Below, piece by piece: positions 1 through 12,908 of a DNA stretch of 64,000 nt (position 1 is the first letter of the stretch; every line of letters starts with the position of its first letter). The notes under the pieces were generated by a model that saw only the letters and a list, made by a program, of their open reading frames with translations, searched no databases and was not told the DNA's origin. Source of the stretch: Plotosus lineatus (Eukaryota > Chordata > Actinopteri > Siluriformes > Plotosidae); the NCBI GenBank assembly GCA_024760905.1, contig CM045738.1, positions 43,702,297-43,766,296 on the forward strand, in the 5' to 3' direction. The position numbers and the translations under genes were made by a program.

Positions 1-177
1 CCTGGAGAAAATCCTCATGTTGTGTAATGTTAAATAAATAAATAAAAAATAACAACAATAATTAAAATAACTTTTCTCTTCTGAACACTCCACTCAGGAA
101 GTATTAACCCTGTAACGTCTGAATTATTCTTTGCAGTTAAAATAATGTACAGGAGTTTTTCCTAATCAGAAAAAAAG

Positions 178-558
178 GGGGGCAGTGGTGGCCTGGTGGT
201 ATAGGGTGCTGGATCACAGATCCTCAGGTTGCGGGTTCGAGTCCCACTCTTCACAAGGCTGTCACTGCCCCCCCCCCACGTGCAGCTAACTGGGTTATCA
301 AAGGCGGGCGCCACATCTCTCACTGTCTATGGTGAGAGGTTCACGTAAAAGAACCATTGCTGACTTTTGTGAAGAGGAGCTGCAAAGCCATCAGCGAGTT
401 TCTGTCCCTGACTAAAGGTTATGTCAGGAAGGGCATCCGACGTAAAAACCTATGCCAAGTCAAACATGCGAATCATTAATATGACTTCCATGAAGATGGA
501 GGCAGATGATTCGCTGTTGCGACCCCTGAAGGGAACAGCCGAAAGGAAAAAAAATAAC
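178..558 (+). repeat. SINE-A, complete copy with RTE-like LINE tail
   Basis: tRNA-derived SINE. A pol III A-box-like motif (TGGCCTGGTGG, 189-199) and a B box (GGTTCGAGTCC, 234-244) form the head. The body contains CTCTCACTGTCTATGGTGAG and AAGAACCATTGCTGACTTT, which recur in more than ten copies in this window. The tail has two blocks. GGAAGGGCATCCGACGTAAA (about 427-446) matches the 5' region of the LINE at 47605-48904 and 59742-62735. GATTCGCTGTTGCGACCCC through CAGCCGAAAGG (about 509-545) matches the 3' end of the same LINE. It ends in an A-rich run. The repeat class is clear; the family name is unknown. Confidence 0.85.
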
Positions 559-726
559 ATAATAATAACAAATAATAACACTCTAACAAATTCGTGAGCA
601 ACACAATCTTGCGCACTCGAGGTCGTCTCACAGCTGACTGAGGCACATGGGACCAAGCTGTGTTGCATCAGGTAATGCCACAGCAAGTACAGAACACTTG
701 AGCAGTACTGAGTACAATGCATCTAG

Positions 727-1208
727 TAGTAGGCCTCCGTCAGTCTCAAAGGACTATGGCGCTGCGCTCTGGCTGGTATCCCGGCTGGTGATACTCTCCA
801 GTGTGCAGAGCTGGGGTAGGGAGTAAAGGAGGACAGGCTGTGACCCAAGCAGCAAGTCCCCCCTCTCAGCGCCACTGGAAGGATCCAATGAAAGGGCAGT
901 GGTCCAATGGATACGACTGGGTTCCAGTGCCGCTGCAGGAGTTGCCAAAATGTGGCTGTCACGAACTGCCTCAGGAGACTCCGACTCCCGATTAGAAACA
1001 CGCTGACAACTTCGCATCCTACTCTTGTCAAAAGTCAGCATGCCTTTTACATGCCTCACACCATAAACAGTGAGAGACATGGCCGGCCTTTGATAACCCA
1101 GTTAGCTGCACTGGGAGGGACAGTGACAACCTTGTGGAGAGTGGGACTTGAACCCCCAACCTTAGGATCAGCGATCCTGCACCCTATACAACTAGACCAC
1201 CACTGCCC
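727..1208 (-). repeat. SINE-A head and body with a third type of tail
   Basis: On the minus strand, 1208 to about 993 is the SINE-A head and body (CCCAGTTAGCTGCACTGGG and CAGTGAGAGACATGGCCGGC on the plus strand). It is followed at about 992-727 by a different tail that ends CTGACGGAGGCCTACTACTA. The same tail module occurs at 44178-44392 attached to a different SINE head. Short open frames across it are not genes. Confidence 0.7.
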
Positions 1209-2082
1209 ATCAATGTGTCTAGTTGTTATTCACATTTTTTGAAAGAGGACCATATGGTCCTGATGTCATTGAAGGGTTAAGTGTTGTCAAATATCATTAT
1301 GAGACTGGGGAGTAGCTGCAGGTTTAATCCAGGTTCAATTCAAGTTTAAATCAGGTTTAGTTCAGGTTTATTTCAGGTTTAATTCAAGTCTAATCTAGGT
1401 TTAAGTCAAGTTTAGTGCGACCGTTTACAATTCATCAAGCAATGCTATTTAATTCATTGTTTAGTTCTTCTAGGCAAAAACAACCACATCCAAAAGTTCC
1501 TGGGTTCCCGTGATGGTTCCTGTAATTGTAAACTTAAATTTTCTTAACACCTCAGTCCTGTCACATTTAATCAGCAAACTCAAAGCTTGGGCTGGTATGT
1601 TATTCCAGAGATGTATCCTGAATTTCCTGACAGGAAAGGAAAGCTTCCTGATTCCATCGTCTCTGATACATACAGCTGTTTACACGCAGTCCTCCAAACT
1701 CTGTGATCTTCCAAACACTGCCATTCTCTAAGCATGCAGTTCTCCAAAGAGTTCTCAGCTCTGGTGTCATGTGGTTCTCAGTTTCTTTCTGGGTTCTTGT
1801 TTCAATACTGTTTTCCGCTTGCATAGAACCTTAAACAGAACTCGGAATGGAACCCTGAATAAATCACTTTCTGTGAGCTCATGCTCCTGACCAACAGAGT
1901 TGCTTAGTGTAGAACTCAGCTGTGAATGAGGCCACTGACATTTCAGTAAACACACACACACAGAGTGTGTGAGTCAGGATATCTTGTAATGAGTGCATTG
2001 AAATAAATTCAGATAAACATTCAGACTGAGGCTGTTTAAGGGGCAAAGAAGTAAAACACAGCATTCATATCATACTAAGTTC
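1209..2082. other. No gene seen; short degenerate 12-bp repeat
   Basis: Mostly unique-looking AT-rich DNA. Positions 1318-1415 hold about eight degenerate copies of a 12-bp unit (AGGTTTAATTCA and variants). The short open frames here have no recognisable domain and no convincing splice signals. Confidence 0.6.
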
Positions 2083-2330
2083 AGGAACTCCAGTACAGAA
2101 ACCATGGTATTGGAAAATATCTGCAGGAACCACAGTACAGGAACCACTGTAAAGGAACCACAATGCAAGAATTACAGCATGGGAACCACTGTGTCAAAAC
2201 CACCGTAGAAGAACTACATTTCAGAAACAACAGCATAGGAACCACCCCGCAGGAACCACTGTACAAGAACTAAAGTTCAGGAACTACAACATAGGAACCA
2301 CTCTACAAGAACCACTGTACAGGACCCGTT
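2083..2330. repeat. Degenerate tandem repeat, AGGAACCACNGTAC-like unit
   Basis: About 15 imperfect copies of a 14-18 bp unit built on AGGAACCACTGTACA. Unit length and sequence drift from copy to copy, so the array is old. Confidence 0.65.
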
Positions 2331-2601
2331 TCTTTGAAACTCATGGTTCTCAGAACCATAGCAGAACATTTCCTCAGAAGGACTTCAGGAGAACATGAGC
2401 TGTAAATGTTCCATAACATCTGTAATGCGCTGACTGATATTCTATGCATTTATTTATCTGCTCTTTGATCTTTATTTTATTTTAACTCCTTTTTCTCTGC
2501 AGGTTCCAGAGCCATGAATTCACCTTTACACCGTACAGAACACACATTGTGTAAACTGGGGTACGCTATCTGTTACATCGGCGATTACACTTATCTTCCA
2601 G

Positions 2602-2702
<101 letters not shown>

Positions 2703-2775
2703 AAGGGGTGGAAGAGCAAGAGGGGGGGGGAGAGAGATGAGGAGATGAAGATAAAAAAAATTACAATATTAAAAT

Positions 2776-3035
2776 AAACGTGCAGTGGTGTAGTGATTGG
2801 GACATTCACCACTCAGCAAAAAGGTCATGGGTTCGATTCCCAGGCTCGGGCGCTTCTGTGTGGACTTTGCATATTCCATTCGTGGTTGCATGCATTTCCT
2901 CTTCGGTTTCCTACCGCAGTCGAAAAACAAGCACATTAGGTTAATTGGCGGTTCCAAATTGCCCCTAGGTGTGAGTGTGTGAATGATTTTGTGTGGTGTC
3001 TTGTGATGGTAAACTGTTCAGGGTGTACTCCGCAG
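2776..3035 (+). repeat. SINE-B, tRNA-derived
   Basis: tRNA-like head with B box GGTTCGATTCCC (2830-2841). The body has TTCTGTGTGGACTTTGCATA, GGTTTCCT and GGTTAATTGGCGGTTCCAAA, matching the copies at 19128, 44393 (minus) and 47100 (minus). It lies between the (CT)(CA) repeat and a (CT)(GT) repeat. Confidence 0.8.
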
Positions 3036-3047
3036 TGTACTTTCATA

Positions 3048-4204
<1,157 letters not shown>

Positions 4205-4467
4205 TCATTCATTTTCTGATCCGCTTCATCCTAATTAGGGTCACGGGGAGGCTGGCGGTCATCTCATCCGACTCGGGGCAAGAGAGAGAGAGAGAGAGAG
4301 AGAGCACAGTACACCCTGGACAGCTATTGCAGAGCAGAAATACACTGACGGCGTTGCAGCTACACTTGGTGAAAGTCAGCTATGGTTCTTTTACATGAAC
4401 CTCACACCATAGGCAGTGAGAGACATGGCTGGCCTTTGATGACCCGGTTAGCCTCACTGGGGGCATT
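4205..4467 (-). repeat. SINE-A with L2-like tail
   Basis: Reverse-strand copy: L2-like tail (TTTTCTGATCCGCTTCATCC, CTAATTAGGGTCACGGGGAG, AGTACACCCTGGACAGCT on plus), then the SINE-A body (CAGTGAGAGACATGGCTGGC). It is truncated before the tRNA head. A (GA)n microsatellite has grown inside the tail at 4280-4304. Confidence 0.8.
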
Positions 4468-4935
4468 TTGTCACAGTAATTTGGTTTATTATGTATTGAA
4501 AGCTCGCAGTGTACCTGTATGTGTGGGCGAGTACGCACACACCTCTCACACACTCCACCAGCATCTTACCTGCACTTTCAATGAGTATCTGCATACATTT
4601 ACATCATATCGAGCTGATTTTAATATAAATTATCATAAAAATCACTGTACTTTATGCCGTGGATTACTAGCGGGGGGCTGTGATTTTTTTTCCTTTTTAC
4701 GATAAAAACACTTGGTGTGTGTTTGTACAGCTCTGGATGGAGGTTGTGAGTGCGGTACTTGTGGTACTCAGTACTCTGGACCCTGTTTGTGTTAGTGGTG
4801 TGATTCCCTGAGGCGAGACTGTGATTTTCTCAGCAGGAAGACTCTCAGTTCCACAAACACTCAGACCTCCTGCCTGCTTTCTGAAACATGCCCACATTCA
4901 CCATGCAGGAAACAGGAAGTAATTAACAAAACACA

Positions 4936-4979
<44 letters not shown>

Positions 4980-5150
4980 GATTTTCAGAGTAATTATTTG
5001 CAGTAATGTGTGTGTAATTATGTGGGGAATGTAGATGATGAAGCTGCACTCCTTCATCGTCCAACTTAAAATTTTGAATTTTGAATATACAGTATTATAT
5101 ATTTCATTAAATATTAGATTAAAATCATTTCAATTCAAACTTAACCTCAC
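4468..5150. other. No gene; (AC)n at 4931-4977
   Basis: Unique-looking sequence with one CA microsatellite. No coding signal was recognised. Confidence 0.5.
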
Positions 5151-7090
5151 ACACTACTTACACATACTACCCCGTACTACCTCACACAATACTTACACAT
5201 ACTACCCCATACTACCTCATACACTACTTATACATACTACCCTGTACTACCTCACACACTACCTACACATACTACCCCGTACTACCTCACACAGTACTTA
5301 CACATACTACCCCGTACTTCCTCACACACTACTTATACATACTACCCCATACTAACTCACACTCTACTTACACACACTACCCCATACTACCTCACACACT
5401 ACTTACACATACTACCCCGTACTACCTCACACACTACTTATACATACTACCCCATACTACCTCACACACTACCTACACATACTACCCCGTACTTCCTCAC
5501 ACACTACTTACACACACTACCCCATACTACCTCACACTCTACTTACACACACTACCCCATACTACCTCACACACTACTTACACATACTACCCCGTACTAC
5601 CTCACACACTACTTATACATACTACCCCATACTACCTCACACACTACCTACATATACTACCCCGTACTTCCTCACACACTACTTATACATACTACCCCAT
5701 ACTAACTCACACTCTACTTACACACACTACCCCATACTACCTCACACTCCTTACACATACTACTCCATAGTACCTCACACAGTACTTACACATACTGCCC
5801 TGTACTACCTCACACACTACCTACACATACTACCCCGTAGTTCCTCACACACTCCTTACACATACTACTCCATAGTACCTCACACAGTACTTACACATAC
5901 TACCCCGTACTACCTCACAAACTACTTACACATACTACCCCGTACTACCTCACACACTACTTATACATACTACCCCATACTACCTCACACACTACCTACA
6001 CATACTACCCCGTACTTCCTCACACACTACTTATACATACTACCCCATACTAACTCACACTCTACTTACACACACTACCCCATACTACCTCACACACTAC
6101 TTACACATACTACCCTGTGCTACCTCACACACTACTTATACATACTACCCCATACTACCTCACACACTACCTACACATACTACCCGTGCTTCCTCACACA
6201 CTACCTACACATACTACCCCGTACTACCTCACACAGTACTTACACACACTACTCCATACTACCTCATACACTACTTACACATACTACCCCATACTACCTC
6301 ACACACTACTTACACATACTACCCTGTACTACCTCACACACTACTTACACATACTACTCCATACTACCTCATACACTACTTACACTACTTACCCACCCTG
6401 CCTCATAATACCTCACACAGTCCTGTATAATATCCCATACTACCCCACTACCTTACACAGAACCCATACAACCACACACACTCCCACTTACTACCCCATA
6501 TTACCTCACACACTACTTGCCCATACTGCCCCATAATACCTCACACATTCCTGTATAATAGCCCATACTACCCCACTACCTTACACAGAACCCAATATAG
6601 CCTCACACACTCTCACTTACCACCCCATACTACCTCACACACTACTTACACATACTGCCCCATACTACCTCACACTGTTCTGCATAATATCCCATACTTC
6701 CCCACCCCATACAACCTCACACACTACCGCTTACTACCCCATACTACCTCACACACTGCTCAGTGTTACCCTATCCTACCATTACTATCTCATACTGTTT
6801 CACACATACAACTTCACATACTACTCCTGCTACCTCATACTATCTTGAACACTACTTAAACATACAGTACTACCCCATATTTCCAAACACAGTATTGCAT
6901 AATAAATCATTTTACCCATACTACCTCACACGCACCCTACACAACTGCATACAACCTAACGCAGAACTGCATAATACCCCATACTACTTCTACTATCTCA
7001 TGCTCCCTCACACAGTACCCCATACTACCTCGCCCTTCTCAATTTTACCCCATCCCAACCCACACTGCCTCATATCACTTTACCTCATAC
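5151..7090. repeat. 35-bp minisatellite array (TACTACCTCACACACTACTT-type)
   Basis: Tandem array with a 35-bp period: CACATACTAC starts at 5161 and again at 5196, and this spacing continues. Units combine TACTACC(C/T)CA/GTACTACCTC with ACACACTACTTA. Copies are nearly regular to about 6400, then increasingly divergent with indels to about 7090. The bottom strand is almost free of C on top-strand G positions, i.e. the plus strand has very few G. Because 35 is not a multiple of 3, repetitive Tyr/Thr/His/Leu-rich open frames appear; they are not genes. Confidence 0.95.
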
Positions 7091-7526
7091 TATTTTCAGC
7101 CTGTAATGAGCTTGATAGGCTTTTTTTAAAGTATGTTAAAGTGATTGTAAGACTGAGTGAAAAAACGACAACATTTTATTCTGAGACTCAGCGAAAGGGG
7201 TATAAAATCCTCGAACAATGAAATTCCCATTTAAGTGTTGTTTGGTCAAATTGGAACTTGATACTATAATTTGCTGAATAAAGGAAAAGGAATGCGTTCC
7301 ATATTTTCACAAACAGAGCAGTTTTACTCAGAAAATGTATTCGTGGAATTACAGATGGAAAGCCGTTCTGCACGTCTCTGACCGCACGTGTATTGTGTTT
7401 TCATTTCACTGGCAATCATGCAAAAGAAACCGACTGCATTCGCTCAATCATCCGCGCTGATATATTTTCATTCTGTACTTTTGTAATAGAGACTATAATG
7501 GAGGTATACAAAACAGAAAAAGATGA

Positions 7527-7527
<1 letters not shown>
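7091..7527. other. No gene recognised
   Basis: Unique-looking DNA between the minisatellite and the next CA repeat, without a recognisable domain. Confidence 0.5.
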
Positions 7528-7598
<71 letters not shown>

Positions 7599-7668
7599 TG
7601 TGAGTGCAGTAGCTGCTGGCAGAAGTGCGATCCAACAGAGCCAAAAACTACCTAAGGGAGTCTCTGAT

Positions 7669-7741
<73 letters not shown>
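7528..7741. repeat. Two (CA)n microsatellites
   Basis: CA runs at about 7530-7596 and 7671-7740, separated by 74 bp that contain no gene. Confidence 0.95.
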
Positions 7742-7742
<1 letters not shown>

Positions 7743-7865
7743 TTGGTTTGATGTTGAGCAGTAGCACCTTGAGTACAGCTGCATTAGAACAGAAAGAACA
7801 TACCAAGGGTCGGCTTTAAAAACGTTACCTGCGCTAAGTATACAAATAAATATTATACTGTCTGT

Positions 7866-8118
7866 CTTCCTTTTGGCTTTTCCCCTTTTACTCGGGAGTC
7901 GCCACAGCGAATCATCTTGATTCGCATGTTTGATTTGGCAGAGGTTATTTTACGTCGGATGCCCTTCCTGTCACAACCCTTTTAGCAAGGGACAGAAACA
8001 CGCTGACGACTTTGCAGCTACTCTTTACAAATGTCAGCAATGGTTCTTTTACATGCCTCTCACCATAGACAGTGAGAGACATGGCCCGCCTTTGATAACC
8101 CAGTTAGCCGCACTGGGG
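7866..8118 (-). repeat. SINE-A with RTE-like tail, reverse copy
   Basis: On plus: tail 3' end (GAGTCGCCACAGCGAATCAT), tail 5' block (TTACGTCGGATGCCCTTCCT), then the SINE-A body (AAATGTCAGCAATGGTTCTT, CAGTGAGAGACATGGCCCGC). It stops after CCCAGTTAGCCGCACTGGGG, so the head is missing. Confidence 0.85.
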
Positions 8119-8977
<859 letters not shown>

Positions 8978-9614
8978 TGTTGTAGCGCTTCAGTTTCTGC
9001 GGCTTCAGTGCATCGCGGGTTTTTCAAAAATATTCATTGAAAAAAATGTAAAAATAAGGAAATTAAGGAAAAATAGGGACAAAGTTAAGTAAAATACCGT
9101 GAGGTCGCTACCGACTCGGGTTTGGTACTCGAGTTGACTCGGCTCTGAAATCTCACAAGCTGACGAGATGAATTTCCCCCCCGTCCGAGCATCCCAGCAT
9201 CTTTTCTTGTGGAACGCTGCTGGTGTGAGGACGTACCACGTAACTCTCTGTTGTTTATTACACTGATATTTGTGTGAAATAAGTATTTTGTGACACCCTT
9301 GAAAATGGCTCCCATACATCCACCTCCTAAATCTTTCAGGAATTGACTCCAATCTAAAGTTTGGTTATGTTATGTAATTCGGAACACAGATGCATAAATT
9401 GGATAAGATCACCATTGGATCATTTTTTTTTTACATTTGGTAATTGCTTTACTCACTTTCATTAAGAGAGCCGTGCACTGTGCTTGCTTAACAGCCAGGC
9501 TTGGAGTCCCGAAGCATCCTACGATTTGATTACATTTTTATGTGAGGTGCGCATCTGAGTGTGTGCACGTGCATGTCTTTATGTGTGTGCGTGTCTGGGT
9601 ATGTGTTTGTGTGT

Positions 9615-9681
<67 letters not shown>

Positions 9682-9925
9682 CGCACGCATGCGCGTGTGT
9701 CTATGTGTGTGTATTTATATTTTATTTACATCTTATGCATTATTTTTTTAATGTTTAATTGTTATTATAAGCATTTATAGCATTGAATATGTATTTATTG
9801 ATATTATATACACATATACATGTACGTATACATCAGTCGGGGGGGGTCAATCCTACTTCGTGGAAATTCAGCATTCGCTGAGGGTCTCAGTCCCCATTAA
9901 CCGTGAAAAGTGAGGGTTCACTGTA
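8978..9925 (+). mobile_element. MITE (CCCTCGC family), copy 1, split
   Basis: The left part is at about 8978-9098 (GCGGCTTCAGTGCATCGCGG, then AAGGAAATTAAGGAAAAATA). The right part is at about 9525-9923 (ACATTTTTATGTGAGGTGCG, TTTACATCTTATGCATTATT, ending GTGAGGGTTCACTGTA). The intact family (25773-26281) is about 500 bp, begins and ends with CAGTGATCCCTC-like termini and inserts at TA, which suggests a Tigger/mariner-type MITE. In this copy the internal GT-rich stretch has grown into a (GT)n microsatellite (9603-9678). Confidence 0.7.
9099..9524. other. Unidentified segment splitting a MITE copy
   Basis: It replaces the centre of MITE copy 1. A 115-codon minus-strand frame (9005-9352) crosses it but has no recognisable motif and runs into MITE sequence, so I do not call a gene. 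No clear target-site duplication was seen. Confidence 0.4.
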
Positions 9926-10726
9926 TGTCTCTTGGAAATTTTAGTACAGAGATCCTTCTCTACTTCGCACTTCAATTCATGCAGCTTTTTTTTAAATATT
10001 CATCAAATTAAAAAATCAGGAAATTAAGGAAAAATAGGGGGAAAAGTTAAGGAAAATGCAACAAAAACAAGGCCAATTATGCAGAAAACCAGTAAACAAA
10101 CAAAAACAAAAAAAAACAACCCAAAACCTCCCATCAAAACTACTTACATTTTTATGTGAGGTGCATATCTGAGTGTGTGCACGCGTCTGTATGTGTGTAT
10201 TTATATTTTATTTACATCTTATGCATTATTTTTAATGTTAAATTGTTATTTTAAGCATTTATAGCGTTGAATATGTATTTATTGATATTATATACACATA
10301 TACCGTATATATACACATATACCGTATTCGATGTGATAAGTGCCCAGGGCGCCTTAAAAATTGAAGTGGGTGGGCACTTATTAAAATGTTTACCAGCGGA
10401 GTGGAAGGGTAAGTCCTTATTACCATCGAGGTGGAAAACATGAATAATAACAGAACAATAAAAGAGTTTTACTGGTATTTGTGTTATTTACTTTGAGGTA
10501 TCAACCAAATTACTTACATGAAAGCTGAAAATAAACAGAAAAAAAGCATAAAATTTGAATAAAAGACCCCTTACTTTTCCCTCCCGATGCTGTTCTTTTA
10601 AACATTTTCCCAGAAGTAAAATGAGCCAATCAACATGAATGTCAGTTTTAGCACATGGCACGTTGAACCAGTCAACAGGAACATAAACGAAAGCACATGT
10701 CCAGGAACGTGCTTAAATTTATGAAG

Positions 10727-10924
10727 TTAGTGAGCAGGAGAATCAGGTGAAAAATCCTCGTCATCACTTTCTGATAGGTCCATATCTGGCTCATCACTCC
10801 ATTCATTCAGAGCATCCCATAGTTTTGCTGTAGCAGTTTCTAATGGTTCATCGGTTGTTGGACATTTACCAAGAGAACACAGCAAAATATTTTCCTGTTT
10901 TTTAAAGCACGGCGGAACGATCAA
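10727..10924 (-). pseudogene. Possible transposase C-terminal remnant in the Tigger-like element
   Basis: A 65-codon frame with a strongly acidic end (DEPDMDLSESDDEDFSPD). Acidic tails occur at the C-terminus of several pogo/Tigger-type transposases, and its position inside a Tigger-like element fits that. No catalytic residues are present. This call is inference. Confidence 0.4.
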
Positions 10925-10991
10925 ATGTGTTGTTACTGATGAGCATTATAGACATTCCCCAGTGGCAGGGGTCTTGAAATACCGTGTAAAC

Positions 10992-11266
10992 TAGGGGTGT
11001 CAAACTCGTGCCACAAAGGGCCATGTGGCTGCAGGTCTTTGCTTCAACCAAGCAGCAGCACACCTGACTTGACTCATTTAATCAACTGATCTAGGTCTTC
11101 AGGCAGCCGATTGGTCACGCTGTGTGCTCTGTACAGAGATTGGCCAATCAACTGGCTGAATACTCAGCTCAATTGATGAAATGAGCCAAGTCAGGTGTGC
11201 TGCTGCTTGGTTGAAGCAAAAACCTGCAGCCACATGGCCTTTTGTGGCATGAGTTTGACACCCCTG
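10992..11266. mobile_element. Palindromic hAT MITE
   Basis: The two halves are long near-perfect inverted repeats: TAGGGGTGTCAAACTCGTGC at the left, reverse complement TCAGGGGTGTCAAACTCATG at the right, continuing for about 90 bp (GCTTCAACCAAGCAGCAGCA in both). It is flanked by 8-bp direct repeats GTGTAAAC (10984-10991) and ATGTAAAC (11267-11274), 7 of 8 matching, the hAT target-site length. Confidence 0.85.
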
Positions 11267-11524
11267 ATGTAAACTCACTTTTACATGCAGTGAAGGCCTC
11301 ATTTTACCGTTACAGAGACTGATCAGATAAAATTGGTAAGTTTCATCTACGATTTTGCTCCCAGTACACATGGGCGGTTATTAAACGTAAGATCAAAAGC
11401 ATGAGGGGGGGGGTATTGGAGCAGGGCGCTTATTACGTCGAATACAGTAAATGTACGTATTGAGGTTTTGCAGTCACGTCACCCCAATACCTTCATGCGC
11501 CATCTTGGACAGCAAGCGTGATCC

Positions 11525-11560
<36 letters not shown>

Positions 11561-11649
11561 TCACGAAGCATGGCTTCAACAACAATTGATATGACAGCGA
11601 AAGCAAAACATGCGAGAGTGCCGAAGGCAAAAGCAATGACACTATAATA

Positions 11650-12054
11650 TTGTCAGACGTTGTCAATCATCTGACAGGTGAGCAGAGGGCGGGGTATCTG
11701 AGTAAAATAAAGCGGCCGGGGATCGCCGATCCATATCTAATGCCGCAGTCGATGTTTAGGAATGTGTTAGAATCCGACCGTTCTTCCCTTCCTGCTTTTG
11801 CCTACTTGGATCTTTGTACATATCTTGTCGACGGCCCGTCTCCATTTACTGGCAAAGAGTTAAAAGCTTACAAATCAATGGAAGCTTACAAGTATTTAGT
11901 TGGCGGATTTGTAAGCTGTATGCAACAATGGGAGCCAGAAACCGGGAAGAGAGACAACCACCTCATAACGGCTAAGATGCGTGTTCTATCCCCAAATAGA
12001 CCGACACAAACAAGCGCTTATGCAATAATACATTACAATTATCACTGCTTATAA
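11650..12054 (+). pseudogene. Transposon-borne protein fragment with KAYKSMEAY motif
   Basis: A 134-codon frame with DPYLMPQSMF, FTGKELKAYKSMEAYKYLVG and TAKMRVLSPNRP. Similar (F/L)xAYKSxEAYxxFVxGxV stretches occur in large transposon-linked proteins common in fish genomes (recalled; no search done). It may start within ORF from an upstream codon since the first codon here is TTG-like context; there is no neighbouring exon evidence. Probably a fragment carried by the surrounding element rather than a host gene. Confidence 0.5.
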
Positions 12055-12104
12055 TGGTTGTATAAATTCGCATATTTTATTCATATATTAGCCTAATAAT
12101 GTAT

Positions 12105-12286
12105 ATTAGATACTGATAGTGACCTGATACAAAGTGTTCACTGCATATTCTACTGTATTCTGTAGGATTCCAGTCTTTCCTATTTACCGCTGCGATCCCC
12201 TTGGCTTTTCTCTCCGGGTCAGATGGAAAATGATAAAATGACAGTGCAGGCTTTACTCCTCTGTCTATTTGCACAGCCAACAGCAC
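12105..12286 (-). pseudogene. Degenerate THAP zinc-finger fragment
   Basis: The reverse strand encodes a run with FYHFPSDPERKAKGIAAV and NRKDWNPTEYSRICSEHF, the typical middle and end of a THAP C2CH DNA-binding domain (HFP, W, CSxHF). The first Cys pair is only found in another frame and one conserved Trp position reads Gly, so the domain is broken. THAP domains occur in P-element-like and other DNA transposons. Confidence 0.65.
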
Positions 12287-12764
12287 AACACGATATAACC
12301 GTACTCACTGCTTATTTTGTATCACTCCGGGGACGTTAGTAACCGACAAACAACATCTAGTTGGGTAATGTTGAACCACTATTACTTATTTTAAAATGTT
12401 TAGCAATGTTGAATGAGCAAGCGCCGTCCGGATCATGCCGTCCAATACGCCAGATAAACGTAAGTCACGTTACCCTGTGACGTCACGTGCAAAAATGCAA
12501 TATGCCAGTCCCGAGGTGGGGAAGGGGGGTTGATCCTACTTCAGGATCTCGGTCCCAATTAACCACGGAAAGTGAGGCATCCTTGTATACACATCCACAT
12601 CAATAATGATTTCACAAACATAAAACTCACCCATGGCGTGGGTATTGATGCACCCTATACCTGCAGAGATGCTTTTTTTTTTTTTCAATTTTTAAAATTT
12701 TTCACTGGCAATAATCTTTAGTCATTTAGACTATAAAGACCATTATAGAAATAAGATACTTAAT

Positions 12765-12862
12765 CCTAATTAGAGTTACAGGGAGGCTGCCATCTAACTC
12801 GGCTGTCTCTGGGTGGGAGTAGGGTACACCCTGGACAGTTCGCCAGGTCATTGCAGGTCTGT
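12765..12862 (-). repeat. L2-like SINE tail fragment
   Basis: CTTAATCCTAATTAGAGTTA and AGGGTACACCCTGGACAGTT match the L2-like tails of SINE-A and SINE-B, with no head left. Confidence 0.7.
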
Positions 12863-12908
12863 TGTACAGCATTCATGGAGTTCTCGATCCGCTAAACAGT
12901 GTTTATAA

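Larger units (their letters stand above)
10322..11447 (-). mobile_element. Tigger/pogo-like DNA transposon, non-autonomous
   Basis: Terminal inverted repeats: left CCGTATTCGATGTGATAAGT, right (reverse complement) CTGTATTCGACGTAATAAGC, both followed by GCCC-like sequence. TA lies on each side (10320-10321 and 11448-11449), as expected for the Tc1/mariner superfamily. The element contains a nested palindromic hAT MITE (10992-11266). Without it, it is about 850 bp, too short for a full transposase. Confidence 0.75.
11460..12515. mobile_element. DNA transposon remnant with THAP and KAYKS-type coding fragments
   Basis: It lies between the two halves of MITE copy 2. Near the left end is TTTTGCAGTCACGTCACC and near the right end GTGACGTCACGTGCAAAAA, similar in inverted orientation, so they may be degraded terminal repeats. 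It carries two protein relics on opposite strands, described separately. The superfamily is not resolved. Confidence 0.5.
9949..12582 (+). mobile_element. MITE (CCCTCGC family), copy 2, interrupted twice
   Basis: MITE sequence runs 9949-10321, resumes as AATGTACGTA at 11450-11459, and ends at about 12516-12582 (TTGATCCTACTTCAGGATCT, CACGGAAAGTGAGGCATCC). The first gap is a Tigger-like element flanked by TA on both sides; the second is an element with THAP-related remnants. Joined together the pieces reproduce the continuous order seen in the copy at 25773-26281. Confidence 0.7.

Noticed and set aside
178..260. tRNA gene
   Set aside because: A and B boxes are present, but this is the head of a SINE; the cloverleaf is not intact and a SINE body follows.
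5151..7090. CRISPR-like repeat array
   Set aside because: Direct head-to-tail 35-bp units without unique spacers, in a vertebrate genome: a minisatellite.
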